Source of the DNA: Allomyces arbusculus
Lineage: Eukaryota; Blastocladiomycota; Blastocladiomycetes; Blastocladiales; Blastocladiaceae
DNA length: 64,000 bases
NCBI GenBank assembly: GCA_027604705.1
Contig: JADHYV010000021.1
Coordinates: 292,546 to 356,545, forward strand
Direction: 5' to 3'
In this document: piece after piece, positions 46,093 through 58,137 of the stretch
Layout of the letters: each line of letters opens with the position of its first letter
Position numbering within the stretch: the stretch's first letter is position 1
The notes under the pieces: model-generated
What the model was told of the DNA's origin: nothing
Databases searched by the model: none
Seen by the model: only the letters and a program-made list of their open reading frames with translations
Made by a program: the position numbers and the translations under genes

Positions 46093-47425
46093 CTACGCTA
46101 CCGCTCTCTTCCCACCCCGCTTCCCACCCTGCTGCGCCTTGGCCGCCGCCGCCTCGACCTCCTCTAACAACGCGCCCGTCACATTACGCAACGCTTCGCG
46201 CTCCTCGTCGGTCGCGTTCCCATGCGCGCGCCACCGAACACGCCCGCTCGGGTCCACCAAGAACACCCAACCGAGGTACCGGTTCGTGACGCGCAGCATA
46301 TCAAGCGGCCGCTCCACGTCGCGGAAGATGGAAAGGAAATAGTCGCCGCGCTGGTCGACGGGCACGTTTTGCCGAATGTACGGCAGGGACGCTTGCACGA
46401 CGTACGAGCGCATGGAGCCTTCGGTCAGGTTGAGCTTGTGGGCGAGGGAATGAGTGTGAGTGGTAGGCGCAATTGATCGGAGAGAGAGCGCAGAGAATGG
46501 AGGCACACACCTGGTAGATGGGCAACTGCGGGAAGGCGGTGCGGAACTCGGCTTCGAACGACTTGACGTGACGCTATGAAAAAAAAAAAAAATAACATCG
46601 ACGTCAAATATCGGGTGGAGAAACGAGGAAATGGGGGTGTGGATAGCGTACGTCGCCGTATTCGTTGAACGCGATCGTGATGAGCGCCGTCTGGCCACGC
46701 TTCTTGATGTGGTCGCGCAAGTCGATCGGGTTCTTCATGTCGTTGAGCGGCGACACGGTAAACGGCGGGAACGCGGGCGAAAACTATGACACAAGGGCGG
46801 GTCAGACAACCGCGCGCGGGGATCAAGACCGATGATGGGAAAAGTGGCGAACCTGCGGGGTGGCCAGCTCGGAGGCGGCAATGAACAGCTTGCCCTTGGT
46901 CTGGTTGAGCTCTGGTCACGGAAATTAACCGTAAATTGACGGCTTCGCGGGAACAAAAAAGAGGAGCCCGCACCCTTCAAGTCCTTCCAGTAACTCGTGT
47001 GGTACTCCTCTTGGCTACACATCGACACCAACCAGTTGTCAATTCGGGTGGACAGTGCGCAATTTCCGACCCTCTCTTCAGATCTGCAAAACAGCGACGC
47101 ACATGGCCTTGCGCTTCTTCAACCGCTCCTCCTTGCTGAAGAAATTGTAGAGCCCCGTGTAGATACGGCGCGGCAGGGATTGCGGCGGCGCCGGGGCTGC
47201 ATCCGCGGAGGGATCAACGGCATCCGGCTGAACAGCGTTCTCGGTCGTAGCAGTCGGTGGTGCCGGGTCAATGGCCGTATTCGTGTTGGCCGGATTGGGC
47301 TTGCGATGGTCGCTCGTCAAGTCTGGCGGGATCAAGGGCGGCGGCGTCGTCGCGAGCGCACGAGCATGACTGGCCGGTGCTCGTGCTGCCGCGCTGGCGG
47401 CCACCTGTCGGGCGAGTCGATACAT
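46093..47425 (-). CDS. ATP10: ATP10, F1Fo ATP synthase assembly factor
   Basis: Exons 47425-47103, 47014-46974 (41 nt), 46911-46853, 46783-46652, 46573-46511 and 46434-46093 encode 319 residues. The start MYRLARQVAASAAARAPASH is a mitochondrial presequence. The body follows the Atp10 family: YWKDLKELNQTKGKLFIAA, SELATPQFSPAFPPFTVSP, RGQTALITIAFNEYGDRHVK, FEAEFRTAFPQLPIY, QNVPVDQRGDYFLSIF and TNRYLGWVFLVDPSGRVRW. Atp10 helps put subunit 6 (Atp6) into the Fo sector at the inner membrane. Splice sites include a 14-nt T tract before exon 5 and an unusual CACAAG acceptor before exon 6. The basic C terminus (GGKRGGKRAVA) is Lys/Gly-rich. Divergent from ARL1, 400 bp apart. Confidence 0.9.
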
Positions 47426-47825
47426 TATTGCTGTTCAGGACGGTTAGATTTTGTGTGCTGTTGACCAAGTTTGCTTGATCACTTTCGCGGTGATCAGGGT
47501 CACGCCCATTGCTGACAGACGTGACGTTGCGGTGGACCCGCGTGTCGAAAGGGCAGCTGCCGTCGAAGCTCGGCGCCAGCATCAGCACATTCACGGCCAA
47601 CGCCATCTCGCCACCATCCACCACCAACAACCACGACCCGGCGCCACGCCCCGCAAGCGATTGAACGCGACTTGGTGCATCAAAACCGCGTGTGCTTTCC
47701 GAATCTCGCTCGGCCCGCCTATTGCTGCGCTCGCGAGCCAACCTCGCTCAGCTCCACGACACGACCAGCGCCGGTGCCGCACGTGCAGCCAACCCTCGAC
47801 CGACTAGCAACCAGCAACCAGCACG
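47426..47825. promoter_or_regulatory. Divergent region, ATP10 / ARL1
   Basis: 400 bp between divergent start codons, presumably a shared promoter region. No TATA box found by eye. Confidence 0.45.
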
Positions 47826-48719
<894 letters not shown>

Positions 48720-50517
48720 CAGAGTGAGGGACTCGGGCACGCAGTCTCGTTTTGTTACCAGTTGTCTCAATTCCAACCCCTTTTGCATCGCGGTATTTGG
48801 CTCACTCGAAGACTCCTTGTGTGTCACGAGACACGCCTGCATTTCGTCGGTCCCAACCACCTCGACACGCACGTACCGCGCCCACATTGCGCCAGCGACG
48901 AGTACCGCGTTGTGGCGTCTGCAAGAGGCGCGGCATCGCAGCCGCTGCGAGGACCAGCACGGCGCGTGGGACTGAGGCGGACAGGTCAGTCCAGTCGGGA
49001 ACCGCGGCGAGAAATGAGGGCCGTCACACTAAGGTGGTAGCGCAGCGACTCGAGCCACGCGGCAACATGCAGCCGTTTCTGGTAGGGGAGAACAGAGTCC
49101 ACATACGTAATGAGCCAAACAGGGCAATTAGCGGCCAGATGATCGATGCGCGCGTCAGGCACCATGAAACGAGCGTGAACGACGTGAGTGATCACCGTGT
49201 TGTGCCGTCAGTGCGGATCAGCCGACAAGCGGCGTGCCCGGAACGAGCGCCTACCACACGAGCGTCGCTTTGGTGACGGTGCGCTGCGGCGCGTGGACGA
49301 GGGATCGTGTCTTCGAGTCGAGGAGCGGTGGGTGCTGTCGGCGATGACGAAGCACGGTCGTGGTCAGTCTCTTTCGGATAGGGGCGGTGAGTCATACCTA
49401 CGGTGGGCCGGGTCACGCGCTGCGGTGGACACGACGCTGAGTGCGTTGGTCACAGCAAGCTCATAAGCGCCGTGCCGCGGCGCGGAGGCGGGTGGGGGAG
49501 AGTTTTGAAGAACGTAAACGCAGGATCGTTGTGTTTGAAAGGCGGGGGCGGTTGCGTGAGAATGAACATCATGTAGTTGCGTGTCAAATGGACCGATGCG
49601 GCGAATGTGGTGAGGAGTAGGCACACGTTTTGTTATCCGGCGTGGGTCTTGTTTGTAATTGCCCGGAAATATTGGGTGGAGAAGATAAGCATCCGCTGCG
49701 CGCAACCATCTTCAATATCACAGCCACCTCGGCGCAGGAACTCATGAGAGGGAACAGGACATTTGGAATGGCAGATGTGCATGGCTCTCATCAACATCAA
49801 TACATATTCATTCCCAACAGATACCGTGAAGTTTGAGGGTAAGTGTTGGATCGAAATTGTTGCTTCATTGTATGTTGATCAGATGCTGTGTTGAAAATTG
49901 TCGAGTTTTTTCACAGTTCCTCAATCATTTTGCATCAACGCACGACCGTCTGGCGACTGCAGCACAACATTCTCAACCCATGCTACGACCGTCGCCCCGC
50001 GCCCTCCTGCCCAAACCAATGGACGGAACTGACAGCATGTCGACGTCGAGTGGGCCGACTGATTAGTGCACGGCGAGCGCGCGCGTGGGCCGCGTCAATG
50101 CGCGAACTATGAGTTTTCATCATTACTATGGGTACCGCCATGTGCAAGCCGTTTGCAGTGAGGAATGGGACACATGCACACAAATGCAGTTGGGGACCAC
50201 ATTCAGGACCACACCAGAACTGGCGCTGTTGCAAGCGGGTTATACCATAATGACGCGAGTTATGCAGCGACACGATGCTGAAGCGGACGAAGAACAGCGT
50301 GCATGAAATTGACGACCACCGAACAATGGATGTGATATCGGGAGAACGCTCTTCAGTGAGGAACTAGTCGCACACGTAGACACGCAGGATGGATGAACGG
50401 CCAGGGCATTCACATTTGAAGCTGCCAGTTCCATTTCGTTCTGCTTCCAAGGATCAAAATCCAGTCCTGAGCCCATCAGCACTCTCCACCACATTTCGTC
50501 AAGCCGTCAAAGCAAAT
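48720..50517. other. 1.8-kb gene-poor stretch
   Basis: No intact gene. On minus, 48986-49195 and neighbouring frames (48663-48887, 49192-49416) have natural-looking protein text (WLITYVDSVLPYQKRLHVAA) broken by frame changes, perhaps a decayed gene. From 49500 the sequence is AT-richer with no coding signal. Confidence 0.4.
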
Positions 50518-50757
50518 TCATTGATCAGACGGAGCGTTGCCAGTATCTTGGCGATACCTCCTTTGAATGAGGCTCATCAGCAGCCGAAGAAGAATCATGG
50601 CCGCGACCAGCGCGACCAGCCGTCTGCGTGATCCAGGCCGTAGCCAGGGCGTCCTTGACGATGGCGATGTCGACGCGTCGTTGCTTGCGCGACGGACGTC
50701 GGCGAGCCCGAATGTGATCTTGCTCACTCGAAGCCGCTGGCGGCCTTGAGAAGTCAT
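50518..50757 (-). CDS. Possible small membrane protein
   Basis: A 79-residue frame from an ATG at 50757 (MTSQGRQRLRVSKITFGLAD) ends with a basic-flanked hydrophobic helix (RRRLVALVAAMILLRLLMSL). It could be a tail-anchored protein, and a longer frame extends to 51030. No family recognised; it may also be a relic or chance frame. Confidence 0.25.
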   Translation of the reverse strand: MTSQGRQRLRVSKITFGLADVRRASNDASTSPSSRTPWLRPGSRRRLVALVAAMILLRLLMSLIQRRYRQDTGNAPSDQ

Positions 50758-51168
50758 GGTGCTTGGGACGAGCGGCAAGTGCGTACGGGTTGCACGGGTC
50801 GGATTGGAGTGCGGGTACTGACGGCCAAATGGCACAAGGCGGACCGGTCGGCAGCGTTGCCGAACGAAATGATATTGTCGTTGAGTTGGGTGATTTGCTT
50901 TTGCGGTGAACGAACGGCGTGACCGCGTCGCTTGGCTGCCCTGCTGCCAAAACATCTTTGAAAACACAAGCTGATCGAACCACATTTTACGCATGGGGGC
51001 TCTTTTCTCTCGCGACCTCACCGTGCTCAAGAACTAGCTGCAATAAATATCTTGACAAAGCCAGACACGAACTCGTCAAGCTGCATGACACCAGTTGCCG
51101 ACCAACCCTGCGCCCTTTCATTCAACGACAGCGTTGCTGAACTCCCGGCCGATTTTTCAAACACGACA
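50758..51168. other. Upstream region of the PfkB kinase gene
   Basis: 411 bp without a supported gene; presumed promoter and leader of the kinase that starts at 51169. Confidence 0.4.
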
Positions 51169-53024
51169 ATGTCTGCCGCTCCGACACCACAAACTTGTCC
51201 CGACGTCTCGGGCGGCACCAACGACACAGCGCTGAATCAATCTGGTCACGCTACGCCGCGCGAAATCATTTGCGTCGGTGCGCTTTATTGGCCCCACTCT
51301 GCGCGCACATCAAGTCTGCCATGGCCATGTTCAACGTCCTCGTCTGACGTCACGCTATGGATATTCCCGAATGCGTTAATTTCCGCAACGTTCCAGGTCT
51401 AAACCCGGCGTTCCAGACGACGCTTCATTTTCGCTCGTTTGCGCCCGGGCAAGTCAATCGTGCGTTCAGGAAAACGCATTCGATTGGCGGGAAAGGTGTG
51501 TTCTGGATGTGTTGTGCTAGTCAAGGGAAATGCGCTGACGTTGATGGTTCTCCAGGGCAAAACGTGGCCATTTCGATCCAGCAACTTGGGCACGCCGACA
51601 AGGTTCGACTCAGGGTGGACGTTTTTCACGTTGTTACGCTGGATCAGTATACACTGACTCGATGTTCTGTTCGGCCCCTAGGTCTCCGTGTTGCAGGTAG
51701 GCATCCCCGTCGATGTGTCTCGCGCGTTGGAGAGCGCCGCTGACTGTGTTGCGAGCGTAGTTTGTCGGCGGTAGCACGGGCAAGTACATTTGTGACGCCC
51801 TCGAGCAGAAGAACATTCAACAGTTCAGCGGTTCGTGACTATCCTGTTTGATTTGCGGCACTCTATTCCTGACCACCGCTTTCGCGGCGCCAGTGCCCGT
51901 CCAAAAGCCCACCCGAACGTGCACGACCGTCCTCGACTTCAGCACCAACACGACGACCGAGCTTGTCGTACGTGCTCCATGACAACCTCCGCAAACTTGC
52001 GATTCGATCTGACTCGTGAGCCGACCGCAGGAGCCGTCCAATGCGATTGACGCGAGCGAAAAGGCGCAGTTCTTCACCCTCGCGCAATCAGTCCTGTCTT
52101 CACCAACGATTCGCGGCATCGCGATTTGCGGCACGCTCCCCGCGGGAACCGACGCGGCGTGCTACGACTTTGTCGTCCGAATGAAGCCAGCCAGTGGGTG
52201 GACGATTTTACTTGACGCATACAAGGGCGTCGAGTCGACGCTCGAGACGGGGCTCGTCGACATTCTCAAGATCAACGGCGACGAGGCGAGGGCGGTGGTT
52301 GGGTTCGTGCTCTCTCGCTCTTTTCCGTGTTTGATCCGGGCCGGTTCTAACGTCTTCCCCTCACAATAAATAGCGACACCACCTCGCCCATCCCCGTCGT
52401 CGGCCGCGCAATCGCTGCGCGGTACCCAATCCGGTACATTGCCCTGACCAACGGCCCCGAGGCCGCGTACCTGGTCGACGGCGCGACGCGCACCGTCTAC
52501 ACGTACTCGGTCCCAACGCTCGCCGAGATGGTGCGGCTCACCGACTCGTGCGACCAGCTGCAGTACGACCCACCAGCCGCCGCAGCCGATTGCGCGTCGG
52601 CACTGCGCATGAACCCGGCCGTCGCGCAGCTCGCGAAACTGGCCGAGAGTTCGGCTTGCTTGCCGAGCCCGATCATGGCGCCGACCTTGTCGCGGCAAAA
52701 CAGTTTCCATATCGGCCCGGACGGCGAGCAGCAGCTGGTTTTGAACCCGTTGGGCGCCGGGGACACGTGTTCGGGTGTCACGCTCGCGTCGTACTTGGAG
52801 TCCGGGGTATGCCGTTTGGTTGCTCGAATGGTTAAAACATCTTCTTGAACTGACCAAGACGTGGGTTGTAGGACATGGTCGCGGCGTTCCGGCGCGGGCT
52901 CGCAGCGGCCAGCGCGAGCTGCCTCGTCACAGAATCCACGTCGCACTTCGACCGCGACGTGATGGTCGCGATCTACGACCAGATTACCGTCACGTCGAGC
53001 AGCAGGGACGACGCTACGGTTTGA
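51169..53024 (+). CDS. PfkB-family sugar kinase, 1-phosphofructokinase-like
   Basis: Nine exons: 51169-51277, 51397-51495, 51556-51602, 51682-51696 (15 nt), 51761-51830, 51894-51967, 52031-52302, 52374-52806 and 52872-53024, giving 423 residues. The start region CVGLNPAFQTTLHF, then VNRAFRKTHSIGGKGQNVA and GGSTGKYICDALE, is the N-terminal half of the 1-phosphofructokinase/tagatose-6-phosphate kinase branch. GIAICGTLPAG and ILLDAYKGVESTLETGL lead to LKINGDEARAV, and the PfkB C-terminal signature NPLGAGDTCSG has the catalytic Asp. The family transfers phosphate from ATP to a sugar or sugar phosphate; the substrate here is not certain. Open frames in single exons are short, so this gene is invisible without splicing. 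Confidence 0.88.
51682..51696 (+). other. 15-nt micro-exon of the PfkB kinase gene
   Basis: GTCTCCGTGTTGCAG (five codons, VSVLQ) lies between introns of 79 and 64 nt, both phase 0. It joins HADK to FVGGSTG, giving the family's beta strand before the conserved glycines. Confidence 0.8.
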
Positions 53025-53155
53025 AGTGCCGACACCGTCCTTTGGAACCGCCAAGAGACCAAGAAACCATAGGAACTACGCATTTGTGCTTGTCCATCAT
53101 AAACCCCAGTGCCATGCCCACCTCAGTCCGCCCGTTTTGCTACTCAGTCACCCAA

Positions 53156-55426
53156 TCAGCTCTCCGCTTCGCTCGCCGAGTCGTCCACCGCGGGTACCTC
53201 CTCTTGCCGCTCCTCGCCCTGAGCCGCCTTCACACGTTGCACGGCCTTGCGCGCGACCACGGCATCGGCCTTGCCATCTTCCATGTCGTCCACTTGCTGC
53301 TCTTCGCGCTTGGCCGCCACCTCGACGCGTTGCGCAGCCTTGCGCGCGACTGCTGCCGCTTGGAGCGCATTCGCCTGCGCGACTGCCGCATCCGCCTTGG
53401 CCTGTGCGATCTTGGCCAGGTCGGCACTCGCCTTGGCGTGTGCCGCGAGCTTGACTGCCGATTCGTCCGTCTCGTCGTTCTCGGCCTTGACGACCGCTGC
53501 GGCGGCAGTGTCACCACCACCGGTGCCCGCGGCCGCGAGCGCCGCGGCCAATGCGGCCACGTCGTTCTTGGGTTTGATAATATGCGCTCTGCCCGTGTCT
53601 GGACGGGAAAGAGCCGGGTCAGCGGCGGCAGCGTGCTTTTTAGAAGCCGCGACAATCGCGGCCGCGAGCGCCGACAAGTCCGCGGCCGCCTGATCCTTGG
53701 GCGGTGCAGCCTTCACCTCCTCGGCCTCCGATTCGTCCTCACGGATCTTAGCCTTGAGTTTCGGGACCGGGTGTTTGGCGCGCAACGCGCCGTCGCCTGA
53801 CAACTCCACGGGGTTCGGCAATTCGCCCTTGCCCTTGGGCACGACCACCTGGTCCGGGCTCGCCGCAACGGGCACGTCCTCCTTCTCCTTGGCCGGCGGC
53901 GCCGCAGCCGCTGGGGCCGGTTTCTTGACGACTTCCGACTCGGGCGCGGTCCCAACGCCCCACCACGGCACGTTCGCGACACTGCGCCACCCGGGACACT
54001 CGCCCGAGTCTGCCGTCGCGAGCGTCATCCCGCCGAGTGTGCGTGCACGCGCGTCCACGTCCGCGGCATCCACTGGGTGTGTCGCGAGGTACGCACAGAG
54101 CCGTTTCTTGGCGCGCGGGCGCACGCGCCACGGGTCGGTCGCACCGGAGAGCGCGCACATCCCGCTCAGGCGGGACGCGAGTGCGGTGCGTTCCTTGTCC
54201 GCGGCTGCGGCCGCGTCAGCGTCGAGCTTGGGCGCGCGGTGGTGCACGGCCATGGCATCGACGACGGCCGTGCGACAGTACCCGAGCGTTGCGCAGACCG
54301 GGTACCACGCGTCGTTGGCCCCAGCGAACGAGACACCGTCGTGTGGGAGCGTGGCCCAGACGCACCCTTGCCACGCCGCGCGCGAGATCACGGGGACCGC
54401 CATGTCGATCCGCGTCGTGTACCGGCCAATCGGCGACCCGGCGTGCACGTGCCCGAGCGTGATCTGGTCCGAGTCTGACCGAAGGAGTGCGGGTTGCGCG
54501 ATATGCACGTGGAATCGCTTGAGCAGCGCCGTGAACTGGCTTGGAGACCACTCGGCGTGGGGTAACGCGACGTGCGCGTCCCAAAGGAACAGGAAGTCGT
54601 AGAGCTGCACAACGTCCGGGGTCAAAAAGCGCTTTGCGAACCAATACTTGCCCTGACCCGCGGCACGAATCGCCGTGCACTCGTGGTAGGCCGGGCCCAC
54701 CGCATCTACCCACGCCGGAGTCGGGTCGTCGCCCGGCGGGTCCGTGTGGAAGAGGACCACGTCGAGCCCCTCGGCGCGGAACTTGGTGATCAGTGGCGCG
54801 ACCGTCTTGCGCACGGATTTGGTCACGACGAGCGCGAGAAGACCGAGTTTGCGTGTGAGAGCTGGAGTGCGCGGAGACTGCTTGGTCGCGAGCGGCGTCA
54901 GGTTGCCGGGCTCGCGCGCGAGCGGGCGCAAAATGCGATCCGTGGAGAGGGCGGCGGTGGGGAGCGGGTCGTCGTCGTCGTCTTCCTCTTCGTTGTCGTC
55001 ACCTTCAGCGCCGTCCTCGCCGTCGTCGCCGGTCAACTTGGCGCGCTGCTTGGCGTCGGACGCGGCGTCCCCCGCTGCAACGGCTGCCGCTGCTTTGGCC
55101 TTGTCGAGCCCAACTTGACCTGCAGCCGCCGCTGCCGCGGCCACGGCAGCGCCTTGGTCGGCAGCGTCGTCATCATACGCGTCAAATTCGAACGCGAGCC
55201 CCGCAGCAGCGCGCGGCTCACGGTCCTCAACCGCGTCACGGATCGCGGCGGCTGCAGCTGCAGCTTCAGGATCAAGACGCGTCTCGGGGGCGGGATTACG
55301 CAGGGCGAGCAGAACGAGTACGAGCAGCGCGAGCAGAATGAGAAGAGTCAACGAGCGCGGGCTGGCAGCGGGTCCACCACGTGCGGCGGCCGGCGGCTTG
55401 GTGCGCCAGGCGGGCAACTGGTCCAT
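53156..55426 (-). CDS. DUF707-type type II membrane glycosyltransferase-like protein
   Basis: A single exon of 756 residues. A short cytosolic N terminus is followed by one hydrophobic helix ([17 protein letters not shown], residues 26-42), the plan of a type II Golgi protein. An Ala/acidic stem runs to about residue 165. The DUF707 domain has LGLLALVVTKSVRKTV, VVLFHTDPPG, GKYWFAKRFLTPDVVQLYDF, LFLWDAHVAL (in place of the DED/DAD metal site) and ITLGHVHAGSP. The domain ends near residue 480; the last 270 residues are Ala/Lys/Glu-rich and probably helical or disordered. DUF707 proteins are thought to be glycosyltransferases, but their reaction is not known to me. Divergent from the Mnn9-type gene. 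Confidence 0.75.
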   Translation of the reverse strand: MDQLPAWRTKPPAAARGGPAASPRSLTLLILLALLVLVLLALRNPAPETRLDPEAAAAAAAIRDAVEDREPRAAAGLAFEFDAYDDDAADQGAAVAAAAAAAGQVGLDKAKAAAAVAAGDAASDAKQRAKLTGDDGEDGAEGDDNEEEDDDDDPLPTAALSTDRILRPLAREPGNLTPLATKQSPRTPALTRKLGLLALVVTKSVRKTVAPLITKFRAEGLDVVLFHTDPPGDDPTPAWVDAVGPAYHECTAIRAAGQGKYWFAKRFLTPDVVQLYDFLFLWDAHVALPHAEWSPSQFTALLKRFHVHIAQPALLRSDSDQITLGHVHAGSPIGRYTTRIDMAVPVISRAAWQGCVWATLPHDGVSFAGANDAWYPVCATLGYCRTAVVDAMAVHHRAPKLDADAAAAADKERTALASRLSGMCALSGATDPWRVRPRAKKRLCAYLATHPVDAADVDARARTLGGMTLATADSGECPGWRSVANVPWWGVGTAPESEVVKKPAPAAAAPPAKEKEDVPVAASPDQVVVPKGKGELPNPVELSGDGALRAKHPVPKLKAKIREDESEAEEVKAAPPKDQAAADLSALAAAIVAASKKHAAAADPALSRPDTGRAHIIKPKNDVAALAAALAAAGTGGGDTAAAAVVKAENDETDESAVKLAAHAKASADLAKIAQAKADAAVAQANALQAAAVARKAAQRVEVAAKREEQQVDDMEDGKADAVVARKAVQRVKAAQGEERQEEVPAVDDSASEAES

Positions 55427-55911
55427 GATGCGGTGGAGAGGACGGCGTGCGGCGTGCCGGGCTGGTCAGTGTCGGACGCGAGCGGTCGGTGAACGGTCAC
55501 GGCAGCATCGACGTCGAAGATGGTCGTTCTGGTTGCTCTGGTTTCTTGCGTGCCTGACGGTGGTCGATGGGGTGGTCGATGGGTGACCCGGCTGGTGGTG
55601 ATCCGCGTGAAGTTCGCGTGGCTTCAGAGGCACGTCTCCCACCACGATCTCGCACTTGCAGCCGCAGGCATGCCCTCGAATCCGTTTTGCTGCGGTTGGC
55701 CGCCCGGCCGCAAAATGCCAAGACCAGCTTGCTTCTCCACCTTGTCGTCATTGCTGCCTTCATTTCCCCTTCGGTCAATGCATTTGGCGGCCTCGTGGAT
55801 CACCGATGCCAGCAACAGCGCGGTGCAGCGGCCACCACTACTCCACCTTGCTCCAGAACAATTCCAGTAATATACTGACACCTTGAGCTCCCTCACTCGC
55901 GCACCTCGGCC
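55427..55911. promoter_or_regulatory. Divergent region between two glycosyltransferase genes
   Basis: 485 bp between the starts of the DUF707 and Mnn9-type genes. No gene and no clear TATA box seen. Confidence 0.45.
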
Positions 55912-57437
55912 ATGGCGACCGACATCCCACTTCTCACGCCGTCACCCGCACCGCGCAGCGTCCCCACCGCCAACTCGACGCGATGGTGGATCCTTCTGCG
56001 CAACCACGCCGCGCAGCGCCGTCGCACACTCGGTCCCGTGCGCACTGCACTTCTTGCGCTAGCACTCGTCGTGATCGTCGTTTTTCTGCTACTGCCATCG
56101 GGTTCTCCTGTCGATGACGCGCCAACACGGCGCGATCCGACGCCAGCGCACGCGTCGGGCCGAATGCACTCGCCCGCGGGCGTCGTCGGTGCCGCGCTGC
56201 AGAACCTGAACACGCGCATCTCGAATCTCCTGACGTCGGGAGTGAGCGATAAAAACATACCGGCGCCGACAGCGACTCCTGATCCGGTCGTTCCGTCGCC
56301 ACCGTCTCCACCGCCACCTGTTCCGGCCGTGCTCCAGTCCGTGACCAAGGGCCCGCACCTGACGAGGACGCGGTTCACGCGCACGGCCGCGCCGCTCTGG
56401 ACGCGCTCCGACATCTCGGCCGATCGGTCGCGCGCGCGCACGGCAGCCGACATGCCTCTGCTCGTGCTCGTCACCATCAAGGACAGCGGATCCTACGGCC
56501 AGTGGCGGTCGTTCGAGGACCTCGCGACCATGATCATGGGGTCGCTGCCTGATCCGGGGATAACGACGCTCGCCGTCCTCATTTCCGCGGCCGACGAGTA
56601 CGCGTCGGTCGTGCACCGCGTCGAGGCGACATCCGCGCTCTACGGGTTTGCGCAAATCGACGTCTACACGGTGCACGACGCGAGTTACTTTGCGCACCTG
56701 GACCTGCAAGTCACGCGCGAGCGGCGGCACGACGACATCGTGCAGGTGCCGCGGCGGCGGCGAATGGCCGTGTTGCGCAATACGTTGATGACCGCGGCCA
56801 TGGACATGGTGTATGAGAAAGTGCTGTGGGTGGATGCGGATGTGGTCGGGATTCCGAATTTGTTGGCGAAGAAGGCCATGGAGAGCGGGCGGGATATCGT
56901 CGTGCCGGCGTGTTTCCAGGGAAATTCGTATTATGACTGGAATACGTTTGTCGGTGCGTTGGGTCGATACTTTCCGGGTGGAAAAGGTTACTGACAAACG
57001 GTCTCAATCCAGGTCGGCGCACGACGCCAGGACCAAACGAAGCGGTTCCGAGGCTCGACGGCACGCTGCCGCCGGGCAAGACGCTGTACGTGCCGCGGCA
57101 CGTACCGGGCGAGGCGTGGCCGCTGTCGGACACGCGGTTTGCCGACCAGGAGTGGGTCGAGTTGACGTCGGTGGGCGGGACGTGTACGTTGTCGCTGCTC
57201 AAGGACTCGCGGCAGGTGGTTGGACGCTTACCCACGATCGCCGCGTCCCTAGGGCTCATGATGTCTGCCGACGTGGTGCACGCTGGCGTCACGTTTGGCA
57301 TCTACAATGTGGTGGGCGACACGTGGGAGGGCGGCGAAGGGTACGACGCGATCGAGACCGAGTCCGTGTGCTTTGTGGCTGCGCGGATTGGCAAGAAGTG
57401 CTGGGGTTTGCCAGGGATGCGGATCCAGCACCAGTGA
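55912..57437 (+). CDS. Mnn9/Anp1/Van1-family mannosyltransferase
   Basis: Exons 55912-56953 and 57013-57437 encode 488 residues. A cytosolic basic N terminus and one hydrophobic helix (TALLALALVVIVVFLLLP, about residues 45-62) show a type II Golgi anchor. The stem is Pro/Ser-rich. The catalytic region has MPLLVLVTIKDSGSYG, RRMAVLRNTLMTAAMDMVYE, the metal motif LWVDADVVGIPNLL, SGRDIVVPACFQGNSYYDWN, WVELTSVGGTCTLSLLKD and IETESVCFVAARIGKKCWGL, all typical of the family. Members of mannan polymerase extend alpha-1,6-mannose backbones on N-glycans using GDP-mannose. The presence of the family supports a fungal host. The 59-nt intron (56954-57012) is among the shortest here. Confidence 0.92.
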
Positions 57438-58137
57438 GCGAGCACGGCGCACAGCTGCATGAATAACATAGATACGATGACGGACATGATTTGCAGCGAC
57501 AGTGCTCCGGTGGAAGCGCGAGACGCGCGCGAAGGCGGGAGACGCGCTTGCTTGCGGCTGTGCGTTGTGGAGCGTTCGATGGGCCGAGTCAGTGGCACGT
57601 GCCGTTGACGTCGTCGAACGCTTTCGGAAATCAAGCGGGGCCAGCGCTGCACAAGCCACGTTCCGGGGCCAAGTCGCGCAAAATTGCCAGCCTGGCGTCG
57701 CCGGTCTTCGTTTTCGCGATTTTGCAGTGCATCTTCCTGCACCCGCCGACTGACTCCGACCACACCGCACGGCCACCGCCTTGATTGATCGACCCGTGGC
57801 CGTGCTGCGCGCAACGACGACGGCGCCGCTGACAGCGCCGGCGCCAATCCGCTCCACCACGAACGTGCCCCACGCGGACCCACTGCGTAATCAATCGCGC
57901 CAGCGCCCGACCGCGCCGAGAACGAGCCCCGCTGCATCCGCATCCGTGCCGCCGCCGCCGCCGCTCCGCCTCGAGCGTATCCGGCCCGGACTCGCGCCCT
58001 GCCCACACGGCCGACAGGGCGACACGCGAACGATCAACTCTCTCTGGCCATCAATTCTTCCTCAAAAGCCGCGCGGCCCGCCCCGGTTCTTGCACGCTCC
58101 TCCCCACCTCCTCCTCGAGCCAACCCAGCACGCAACC
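57438..58137. other. Upstream region of phosphoglycerate dehydrogenase
   Basis: 700 bp without a supported gene. The dehydrogenase frame is open back to 57781, but that part is low-complexity and I treat it as leader and promoter. Confidence 0.45.

Noticed and set aside
57781-58137. Longer N terminus of phosphoglycerate dehydrogenase
   Set aside because: It needs a non-ATG start or low-complexity text; the ATG at 58138 is the first in a good position and already gives a long extension.
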